DNA of 18,957 bases from DATFQI01 sp035264365 (GTDB lineage: Bacteria; Actinomycetota; Thermoleophilia; Solirubrobacterales; Solirubrobacteraceae). A program made the position numbers and the translations under genes. Within the stretch, counting starts at the first letter, position 1; each line of letters opens with the position of its first letter. The notes under the pieces are model-generated. The model saw only the letters and a program-made list of their open reading frames with translations, had not been told where the DNA came from and made no database searches. The stretch lies in the NCBI GenBank assembly GCA_035264365.1, contig DATFQI010000244.1, positions 1-18,957 of the forward strand, written 5' to 3'. Positions 1 through 5,830 of this stretch are shown one piece after another.

Positions 1-1256
1 ATCAGCGGCGCGGGCCCGCCGGCGATCACCGAGGAGAGCTGGTAGCCGAGCGAGGCGCCGCTGTAGCGCAGCCGTCCCGTGAAGCTCTCGGCGATCAGCG
101 CCGCCTGCGGGCCGTACTGCATGTTGTGCGGGATCAGCGAGACGGCGATCGCGAGGAAGACGATCGTCGAGTCCCCCGTGTTGAGCAGCCCGAAGTACGG
201 GAGCGCCCAGAGGCCCGTCAGGACCGCGCCGGTGATGTACATCCGCTTGCGGCCGATGCGGTCCGACAGGTGGCCGAAGAACGGCACGAAGAACAGCGCG
301 AGCGCCGCGGCGACCATCACCGCGTTCGTGGCGAAGGTCTTCTCGAACCCGAGGTCCTCGGTCGCGTACTCGAGCACGAAGACCGTGAAGATGTAGAACG
401 GCATCTGCTCGGACATCCGCAGCAGCGCGCTGAGGACGATCTCGCGCGGGTTGCGCTTGATCACCTCGACGATCGGGGTGCGCTCGATCGTCTTGTTCTC
501 GACCTCACGGGCGAACAGCGGCGACTCGAGCACGCCGAGGCGTACCCACAGCCCGATGCCGATCAGGAGCGCGCTCGCCAGGAACGGGATCCGCCAGCCC
601 CAGCTCTCGAACGCGTCGCCGGTGAGGTTGCTGCACAGGGTCACCGCGCCGGTCGAGAGCAACAGGCCGATCGGCACGCCGGCCTGCGGCAGGCTGGCGA
701 TCAGGCCGCGCCGCCGCGGGTTGCCCCACTCCATGCTCAGGGTGACCGAGCCGGCCCACTCGCCGCCGACGCCGATGCCCTGCAGCAGGCGCAGCACGAC
801 CAAGAGCGTGGGCGCCCACAGCCCGATCGAGGCGTGGGTCGGCATGACGCCGATCAGCACGCTCGCGCAGCCCATCAGCAGGAGCGTCGCGATCAGCGTC
901 GCCTTGCGGCCGATCCGGTCGCCCCAATGGCCGAACAGCGCGGCGCCGACCGGACGCGCGGCGAAGCCGACGGCGTAGATCGCGAACGACGCGAGCGCGC
1001 CGGCGTAATGGCTGGACTCCGGGAAGAACAGCTGCGGGAACACGAGTGCGGCCGCGGTCCCGTAGAGGAAGAAGTCGTACCACTCGATCGACGTCCCGAC
1101 GACGCCGGCGAACAGCGCCCGGCGTACCTGTCGGCGCCGCGTCTGGTCGTCGCCTCCATGGCCGTTGCGCGCCGGAGGCGCGCCGTTCCCCCGTCCGTTC
1201 CCGTTCCCACCGGTCGCAGAGTTGTCGCGCGTGAACCGTCCGCCTGTCGCAGACAT
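1..1256 (-). CDS. MFS transporter, metabolite:H+ symporter (MHS) type, 3' end outside window
   Basis: This is an inner-membrane secondary transporter, probably a proton symporter for an organic acid or betaine-like solute; the substrate cannot be read from sequence. The reading frame is clean for 418 residues and then leaves the window, so roughly the last 20-40 residues are missing by family length. An unusual Gly/Asn/Arg-rich cytoplasmic tail (about residues 5-45) precedes the first helix. The GTSIEWYDFF segment at 54-63 is typical of MHS members. The MFS loop motif appears twice, as GHWGDRIGRK (109-118) and GHLSDRIGRK (328-337), as expected for the two six-helix halves. The ATG at 1256 has a good Shine-Dalgarno, GGGAGGT, about 5 bases upstream. 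A GC hairpin sits just upstream of that site. The gene lies 136 bases downstream of the broken amidotransferase on the same strand, so it may be read from its own promoter. Confidence 0.9.
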   Translation of the reverse strand, partial: MSATGGRFTRDNSATGGNGNGRGNGAPPARNGHGGDDQTRRRQVRRALFAGVVGTSIEWYDFFLYGTAAALVFPQLFFPESSHYAGALASFAIYAVGFAARPVGAALFGHWGDRIGRKATLIATLLLMGCASVLIGVMPTHASIGLWAPTLLVVLRLLQGIGVGGEWAGSVTLSMEWGNPRRRGLIASLPQAGVPIGLLLSTGAVTLCSNLTGDAFESWGWRIPFLASALLIGIGLWVRLGVLESPLFAREVENKTIERTPIVEVIKRNPREIVLSALLRMSEQMPFYIFTVFVLEYATEDLGFEKTFATNAVMVAAALALFFVPFFGHLSDRIGRKRMYITGAVLTGLWALPYFGLLNTGDSTIVFLAIAVSLIPHNMQYGPQAALIAESFTGRLRYSGASLGYQLSSVIAGGPAPL

Positions 1257-1275
1257 CTGGCACCTCCCTCGCTGT

Positions 1276-1295
1276 GCCCGGGCCCCCACCCGGGC
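1276..1295 (-). repeat. GC hairpin in the 5' leader of the MFS gene
   Basis: A perfect 7-bp inverted repeat (GCCCGGG/CCCGGGC, six-base loop) lies a few bases upstream of the Shine-Dalgarno of the transporter. On the coding strand the loop reads TGGGGG, so the element is also G-run rich. It could be a leader structure that limits translation, or the terminator of the upstream amidotransferase remnant. No clear T-tract follows it on the minus strand. Confidence 0.45.
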
Positions 1296-1392
1296 TCTTA
1301 CGACTGAAGGTGCTACCCGACGTCCGCGGCCGGATTAACGGTGAACAGGGCAATCTCGATCGAATTTCTCATCTGACAGAGTCGGCCCAGGG

Positions 1393-2033
1393 CTATCCCG
1401 GCGTCCGCGGCGTGAAGGGCACGCGCACGTCATCGCCCGGCTGCACGACGATCGCCGTGCCCGCCGGCACCTCGTGCCACAGCCCGGGGAGGTCGCCGAG
1501 CGGCTCGGAGACCACCGCGCGCCTCGTCGGAGAACTGCTGGAGCCGCACGTCGTCGGGGTAGAGGGCGGCGAACCGCGCTCGCATCGGCGGTCACGAACA
1601 GCGAGTTGGCGACCGGCCCGCTGGCGTAGCGGACCGCGTAGAGCCGCTCGCCGTCGCTCACGGCGACGGTCATCTGCAACGGCTCGGCGATGTCATGGCG
1701 GCGGCCCGTCTCCTCGACGAAGCCGGCCATGCGCTCCAGCGCCGCCAGCGGCTCCTCTTGCAGGCCGAACGTGAGCGCCAGGTAGAACATCAGCTCGGAG
1801 TCCGTCGAACCGGCGATGCCGGAGAAGATCGACGGCTCGACGGCGAGCAGCAGCTCCCGCCGCAGCTCGAGGTACCGGTCGATGAAGCCGTTGTGCATGA
1901 ACAGCCAGCGGCCGTGGCGGAACGGGTGGCAGTTGGTCTGCTCGACCGGCGTCCGGGTCGCCGCGCGGATGTGCGCGAGGAACAGGGGCGAGCGGACCTG
2001 GGCGGCGATCTCGTAGGCCACCCACCGGCACAT
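1393..2033 (-). pseudogene. Class II glutamine amidotransferase (YafJ/EgtC-like), degenerate
   Basis: The start MCRWVAY, with catalytic Cys2, and the segments TNCHPFRHGRWLFMHNG, GSTDSELMFYLAL and EEPLQMTVAVSDGERLYAVR are diagnostic of stand-alone class II amidotransferases, which hydrolyse glutamine through an N-terminal cysteine. Three lesions are visible. First, after residue 8 the protein jumps straight to IAAQVRSPLFLAHIRA; family members normally have about 60-70 residues there, so an in-frame internal deletion is inferred. Second, near base 1568 the frame must change to recover ALYPDDVRLQQFSDEAR. Third, near base 1516 it must change again to recover VVSEPLGDLPGLWHEVP and the TAG at 1393-1395. 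Each shift is +1 or -2. The start lies 26 bases after the phospholipase gene with no obvious Shine-Dalgarno, so it was probably co-transcribed with it. The protein is very unlikely to be functional unless the lesions are assembly errors. Confidence 0.8.
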
Positions 2034-2059
2034 GCGACGACAGTAGCCGTCGCGGATGT

Positions 2060-3286
2060 TCAGAGGAGCGGTCGCAGAGGGGCGAGCAGCCGCTCGGTGA
2101 GCTTCGCGAGGGCGCCGCGCCGCGCCCACTCGGCCGCCGTGAGTCGTGTGGCGTTCGAGAGGTCGGTGGCGAAGACCCGCTCCAGGTGCTCCGCGACTCC
2201 GCGATCGAAGAGCTCGACGTTGATCTCGTAGTTGCCGGTCAAGCTCAGGCGGTCGATGTTCGCGGTGCCGATCGTGCTCCATCGTCCGTCGATGGTCATC
2301 GTCTTGGCGTGGATCATCGCGCCCTCGAAGCGCCAGATCGTCACGCCGCCCTGTAGCAGCGCGGCGTAGAAGCCGCGCGAGAGCCAGTCCGTGATCACGT
2401 GATTGGAGGCGGCGGGCACGAGCACGCGCACGTCCACGCCGCGCCGCGCGGCGGCCAACAGCGCGCGCAGCATCGCCCGGTCGGGGATGAAGTACGGCTG
2501 GGTGATCGAGATGCGCCCGATCGCCCGGTCGATCGCCTCGAGGTACATGCCGCGGATCGGGTAGATCAGCTGCGAGGGCACGTTGCGGTGCACGCGCAGG
2601 CTCGGCTCCCACAGCGGTGACCCTTGCTCGGGCAGGGCCGGCTGCTCCGGTGCGCGCTGCTGGTTCCAGAAGTCGACGAAGGCGTTCTCGAGCTCCCACG
2701 CCGAGGGTCCGCGGACCCGCAGATGCGTATCCCGCCACTGCGTGGCGTAGGCGCTGCCGATGTTGTAGCCGCCGACGAAGCCGACTTCGCCGTCGACCAC
2801 CAGCAGCTTCCGGTGGTCGCGACCGGACTTGCGCACGTCGAGCAGCAGCATCCCGGGCTTCAGGGCCGGGTAGCGCACGACGTTCACCGGCGCGGGGAAG
2901 TCGAAGAAGGAGCGCTTGACGACCAGGTTCGCGAACACGTCGTAGATCACGAAGACCTCGACGCCGCGCTCGGCGGCGGCGATCAGCGCGGCCTTGAAGC
3001 GCTGCCCGACCTCGTCGTCCTTGACGATGAAGGACTCGAAGAGCACGCGCTCGCGCGCGCCCTCGATCGCCTCGAGCATGTCCTCGTAGAGGACCGTGCC
3101 GTAGCTGTAGACGGTGGTGAGCGAGTCGCCGACCGGCAGCTCGGCGGGCTCGGTACGCGGGAACGTCGCCTCGCGCGGGCGCATGTGCTTGCGCCACGAG
3201 TCGACGGCGATCAGCCCGCCGGCCGTCGCCGCCTGCGCCCCGAGGACGGCGAGCGCGATCCGGCGCAGCAGTCGCCGCAAGGTCAC
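2060..3286 (-). CDS. Phospholipase D-family protein, cardiolipin synthase-like
   Basis: This 408-residue protein has two complete HKD motifs: H158-x-K160 with D165 (RDHRKLLVVDGEVGFVGG) and H326-x-K328 with D333 (HAKTMTIDGRWSTIGTAN). That is the arrangement of bacterial cardiolipin synthases and related phosphatidyltransferases, where the two motifs form one active site and the histidines act as nucleophile and acid/base. A hydrophobic stretch at about 8-28 behind an Arg-rich start would act as a signal anchor, placing the enzyme at the membrane. Classical ClsA has two N-terminal helices; here there is only one, closer to ClsB/ClsC-like or actinobacterial forms. The start is a GTG at 3286. The gene lies 64 bases downstream of the anti-sigma gene on the same strand. 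Exact substrate use (phosphatidylglycerol transfer versus hydrolysis) is not determined. Confidence 0.88.
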   Translation of the reverse strand: MTLRRLLRRIALAVLGAQAATAGGLIAVDSWRKHMRPREATFPRTEPAELPVGDSLTTVYSYGTVLYEDMLEAIEGARERVLFESFIVKDDEVGQRFKAALIAAAERGVEVFVIYDVFANLVVKRSFFDFPAPVNVVRYPALKPGMLLLDVRKSGRDHRKLLVVDGEVGFVGGYNIGSAYATQWRDTHLRVRGPSAWELENAFVDFWNQQRAPEQPALPEQGSPLWEPSLRVHRNVPSQLIYPIRGMYLEAIDRAIGRISITQPYFIPDRAMLRALLAAARRGVDVRVLVPAASNHVITDWLSRGFYAALLQGGVTIWRFEGAMIHAKTMTIDGRWSTIGTANIDRLSLTGNYEINVELFDRGVAEHLERVFATDLSNATRLTAAEWARRGALAKLTERLLAPLRPLL

Positions 3287-3350
3287 GGGCGACGGACGAC
3301 GACGTGGTCCATGGCCGCCGGGAGTGTAGGCCTCAGCCGCCGGACCTCCG

Positions 3351-3740
3351 TCAGTGGGCGTTCGGACAGGGGAAGGCCATGTGGATCTCCGTGCCGCCGG
3401 GCGTGGCGATGATCCTCAGCCGTTCGGCGACGCTCGCGATGATGGAGAGGCCGACGCCCAACCCGGGGCTCTCGCGCCGGTCGTCGAACCCGCGTCCGGT
3501 ATCGCCGATGACGATCGCCAGCTCGCCGTCCTCGACGACGGCCGAGACGGTCAACTCGCCCGTCGCCTCGGAGTAGCCGTGCATCACCGCGTTCGTCGCG
3601 GCCTCCGTCACCGCGAGCTGGACATCGGCGACTCCCGCCTCGTCCATCCCGCAATCCGTCGCGATGACCGAGACCTCGCGGCGAAGCATGCGCACGCCCA
3701 GGGGCGTGCCCGGCATCTTGGCCTCGAACGGGACCCGCAT
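3351..3740 (-). CDS. RsbW-like anti-sigma factor, HATPase_c serine kinase domain
   Basis: A 129-residue single-domain GHKL ATPase. The N box is E46-AAT-N50 (TEAATNAVMHGY), the G1 box is D80-TGRGF and the G2 box is GLGVGLSII (93-101). There is no histidine-kinase dimerisation helix, which fits the RsbW/SpoIIAB class that sequesters an alternative sigma factor and phosphorylates an anti-anti-sigma STAS protein. No STAS protein or sigma factor lies nearby, so its partner is encoded elsewhere. I chose the ATG at 3740. An in-frame GTG at 3764 would add eight residues (MRTGRPEP in front), and neither start has a strong Shine-Dalgarno. The gene is divergent, across 72 bases, from the CxC..C small-protein gene and probably leads the minus-strand run that includes the phospholipase. 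Confidence 0.85.
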   Translation of the reverse strand: MRVPFEAKMPGTPLGVRMLRREVSVIATDCGMDEAGVADVQLAVTEAATNAVMHGYSEATGELTVSAVVEDGELAIVIGDTGRGFDDRRESPGLGVGLSIIASVAERLRIIATPGGTEIHMAFPCPNAH

Positions 3741-3797
3741 CGGCTCCGGCCTACCCGTCCTCACCCGCGGTATCCACCCAACGCGGAGGGACCGGAC

Positions 3798-3803
3798 TAC
3801 GCT
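3798..3803 (+). promoter_or_regulatory. Candidate -10 box (TACGCT) nine bases before a start codon
   Basis: TACGCT fits TANNNT and lies 9 bases before the ATG at 3813. There is no convincing Shine-Dalgarno between them, which suggests a leaderless or nearly leaderless transcript. I cannot identify a clear -35 box, so this rests on position and on similar arrangements elsewhere in the window. Confidence 0.4.
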
Positions 3804-3812
3804 GGGTCAGGT

Positions 3813-4145
3813 ATGGAACGCCCCGGGAAGCAGCGGGTCGCCATGAACGAGGCGACGTTCCGCAAGGTCAACGAAGGGATGGAGGCCGGCCAGGACGCGT
3901 CCGGGCTGATGCGCTTCGTGTGCGAGTGCGGCCGGCTGAACTGCACCCGGCTCATCGAGCTCACCCGCGCGGAATACGAGGCAGTCCGCGACAACCCTCG
4001 CCGGTTCGCGATCGTCGAAGGCCACGAGATCCTCGAAGCGGAGGAGATCGTCGAGCGACACGACCGGTACCTCGTGGTCGAGAAGGCCGGCGATCCGGAA
4101 GCCGAGATCGTCGAGCACACCGATCCACGACGACCGCTCGAATAG
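3813..4145 (+). CDS. Small cysteine-motif protein of unknown function
   Basis: A 110-residue soluble, acidic protein. The core reads FVCECGRLNCTRLIELT, with C37, C39 and C44 arranged as C-x-C-x4-C, then EYEAVRDNPRRFAIV, H71, and a conserved-looking VERHDRYLVVEK segment. I recall similar proteins with an FVCEC...C.E.IELT..EY core as a common unnamed family in actinobacteria, but I cannot give it a name or a function. The three cysteines plus H71 could bind a metal; that is inference. The first ATG at 3813 was chosen; a second in-frame ATG at 3843 is an alternative. It is divergent from the anti-sigma gene, so a stress-response link is possible. It converges on the cupin gene with a 10-base gap. 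Confidence 0.75.
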   Translation: MERPGKQRVAMNEATFRKVNEGMEAGQDASGLMRFVCECGRLNCTRLIELTRAEYEAVRDNPRRFAIVEGHEILEAEEIVERHDRYLVVEKAGDPEAEIVEHTDPRRPLE

Positions 4146-4155
4146 GGCCGCGTCG

Positions 4156-4497
4156 CTACTCGTCGTCGTAGACCGTCGGGGTGTCGCCCTCGGCGAGCAC
4201 GAAGAACGCGATCAGGCTCGCCGGCAGGTCCTCGCTGGCGTTGCGCGATACCGAGTGCAGCGCGCCCGGCGGCTCGTAGAACGACTCGCCCGCCTTCAGC
4301 AGGACGGGCTCGCGGTTCTCGATACCGAACAGCACGCTGCCCTGCATCACGTACACGTACGCGCCGGCCGGGTGCCGGTGGGTGCCGAGGGTGGAGCCGC
4401 CGGGCGCGTAGTCGACGCGGATCGCGTTGACGCGTCCGTCGGGTGCGGGGTAGTCGAGCACGGTCGTGATGTGCTCGCCGGAGTCGGGCTGCGGCAT
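4156..4497 (-). CDS. Cupin-domain protein
   Basis: A 113-residue single-domain cupin. The first cupin motif shows H40-x-H42 (GTHRHPAGAYVYVMQG) and the second shows G-x5-PPG-x2-H81-x4-N (GESFYEPPGALHSVSRN), giving three likely metal-binding histidines. The glutamate usually four or five positions after HxH is absent (Ala/Tyr instead), so metal ligation may be by three histidines only, or catalysis may be lost. Small cupins of this kind are often annotated as sugar-binding or dioxygenase-like without a known substrate. The ATG at 4497 is preceded by GGAGG about 5 bases upstream, a good Shine-Dalgarno. It is divergent from the HD-domain gene across 109 bases, so the two could share control. Confidence 0.85.
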   Translation of the reverse strand: MPQPDSGEHITTVLDYPAPDGRVNAIRVDYAPGGSTLGTHRHPAGAYVYVMQGSVLFGIENREPVLLKAGESFYEPPGALHSVSRNASEDLPASLIAFFVLAEGDTPTVYDDE

Positions 4498-4606
4498 GAG
4501 GCCTCCAGAGCGGTTGGTTGCGCGTCCCGACGGTATGCGCGGGAGCCCGCCCGGAGGGCACCGCCGGGTTCCCTGCGCGCTCCTGCGATCGCCGATCCTG
4601 ATCGGC

Positions 4607-5254
4607 ATGCCACCGTCGCCCGCCACCATCGCCGGCATCCCCGTCCCGGACAGCGGGATCGCCCGCGAGGCGACCGAGCTCGTGCGGGACGTCTCGACGG
4701 CGCTGCTGTTCGATCACTCGCGGCGGGTGTTCCTCTGGGGCTCGCTGTACGGCGAGCAGCTGGCACTCGACTACGACCCGGAGCTCCTGTACGTCGCCGC
4801 GATGTTCCATGACCTGGGCCTCGTCGATGGACACCGCTCCCGGCACGAGCGCTTCGAGGTCGACGGTGCGAACGCCGCCCGCGCGTTCCTCGAGCGCCAT
4901 GGCCTGGCCGAGGAGCGGGTCGCGCTCGTGTGGGACGCGATCGCGCTGCACACCACGCGCGAGATCCCGAGCTACAAGGCTCCGGAGGTGAGGCTCGTGG
5001 CCTGGGGCGTGGAGTACGACATCCCCGGCCGGCACTTCGACGCGCTCAGTGCCGACCAGCGCGAGGCGGTCGTCGCCGCGCATCCGCGGCCCGGCTTCAA
5101 GGAGGGCATCCTCGAGGCCCTCGCCGGCGGCATCCGCGACAAGCCGGAGACGGCGTACGCGACCTGGCAGCGGGACCTCCTCGAGGCGACCGTGCCTGGC
5201 TTCGCCGCGCCGAACTTCTGCGACGTCGTCCGGCAGTCGCGCTTCCCGACCTGA
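4607..5254 (+). CDS. HD-domain hydrolase, cyanamide hydratase-like
   Basis: A 215-residue HD-superfamily protein. Metal-ligand candidates are H37 (FDHSRRVFLWG), the H68-D69 doublet (AAMFHDLGLV) and H115 (AIALHTT), the order expected for an HD domain. The FDHSxRV...AxxFHDLGL...LHTT pattern resembles the DDI/cyanamide-hydratase-like branch rather than nucleotide phosphohydrolases, but that branch contains many members with no tested substrate, so only hydrolase or lyase chemistry on a small molecule can be suggested. The start at ATG 4607 is chosen because conservation-like sequence begins soon after it; upstream in-frame ATGs would overlap the cupin gene. There is no clear Shine-Dalgarno. The universal stress protein follows 68 bases later with its own promoter-like element. 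Confidence 0.85.
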   Translation: MPPSPATIAGIPVPDSGIAREATELVRDVSTALLFDHSRRVFLWGSLYGEQLALDYDPELLYVAAMFHDLGLVDGHRSRHERFEVDGANAARAFLERHGLAEERVALVWDAIALHTTREIPSYKAPEVRLVAWGVEYDIPGRHFDALSADQREAVVAAHPRPGFKEGILEALAGGIRDKPETAYATWQRDLLEATVPGFAAPNFCDVVRQSRFPT

Positions 5255-5265
5255 CCGGAAAACGC

Positions 5266-5316
5266 GCACGCACGATCGGCGACGGCGCTTGCCGCCACGC
5301 CCGCCGGGCGGACGAT
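5266..5316 (+). promoter_or_regulatory. Promoter-like element A upstream of the universal stress protein gene
   Basis: A TTGCCG (5289-5294), a 16-base spacer and GACGAT (5311-5316) lie 6 bases before the ATG at 5323. The block GCACG-N2-CGATCGGCG precedes the TTGCCG. The same parts recur without gaps, at identical spacing, before the CAP-domain gene (10446-10496). From 5266 to 5320 I count 40 of 55 identical bases by hand. That similarity between two unrelated genes is the evidence for a regulatory element. Confidence 0.55.
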
Positions 5317-5322
5317 GGAGGG

Positions 5323-5802
5323 ATGGAACCCCCGATCCACAGCGTCCCGATCTCCCGCATCCTGGTGCCGGCCGACGAGGACCCGGCGAGCATCGCGGCG
5401 GTCGACATGGCGGCAGGCCTCGCCGTCGCGCTCGACGCCGAGCTCGTCCTGCTCGCTGTGCAGTCGCTGCCGATCGTCGAGGCCGCGTACCCCTCGGCGC
5501 TCGCCATCGGCATGTACGACCAGGAAGGCGATCGCGAGGAGGCGGAGCGCTTGCTGGCCCGGCGCATCGCCCGCTTCTCCGACGTCCTCCCGCCCGCCGT
5601 GCGAGCACGCTGGATCCGCGGTCGCCACCCTGCGGGACCGGCGATCGTACGCGCGCTGGACGAGGTGGACGCGGATCTCGTCGTGATGCCGATGCGCCGG
5701 GGGAGCGAGCTGTCGCACCTGCTCAACGACGGCACGGATCGGCACGTCCTCCACCACAGCCCCGTTCCCGTGCTGGTCGTCCCGGAAGTCCAAGCCCGCT
5801 AG
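5323..5802 (+). CDS. Universal stress protein (UspA family)
   Basis: A 159-residue cytoplasmic single-Usp-domain protein. It starts with the beta-strand ISRILVPADEDPAS, where family members read ILVPTDGS, and ends with DLVVMPMRRGSELSHLLN followed by DGTDRHVLHHSPVPVLVVP. The terminal HHSPVPVLVV strand is highly typical. Of the ATP-binding G-x2-G-x9-G(S/T) signature only part remains (R-R-G, then G137-T138), so nucleotide binding is uncertain. Family members help cells survive starvation, redox or hypoxic stress, usually by an unknown mechanism. The ATG at 5323 has a purine-rich GGAGG directly against it, too close for a normal Shine-Dalgarno, and a promoter-like element ends 6 bases upstream, so the transcript may be leaderless. 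The frameshifted LAL regulator begins 28 bases after its stop. Confidence 0.88.
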   Translation: MEPPIHSVPISRILVPADEDPASIAAVDMAAGLAVALDAELVLLAVQSLPIVEAAYPSALAIGMYDQEGDREEAERLLARRIARFSDVLPPAVRARWIRGRHPAGPAIVRALDEVDADLVVMPMRRGSELSHLLNDGTDRHVLHHSPVPVLVVPEVQAR

Positions 5803-5815
5803 TCGGCTCGCCGTT

Positions 5816-5821
5816 TATGCT
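5816..5821 (+). promoter_or_regulatory. Candidate -10 box (TATGCT) for the broken LAL regulator
   Basis: TATGCT lies nine bases before the GTG at 5831, the same distance as the TACGCT box before the gene at 3813. There is no Shine-Dalgarno between them. No clear -35 is seen. Confidence 0.4.
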
Positions 5822-5830
5822 TCGCCGGCA

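Noticed and set aside
126..1307. A 393-residue plus-strand reading frame opposite the transporter
   Set aside because: It is an Arg/Asp/His/Gln-rich mirror of the MFS gene with no recognisable motif; the minus-strand frame has clear MHS motifs and a Shine-Dalgarno.
3797..5608. A 603-residue minus-strand frame spanning the cupin, HD and stress-protein region
   Set aside because: Its translation is Arg-rich and antisense to several well-supported genes; the real cupin is in another frame.
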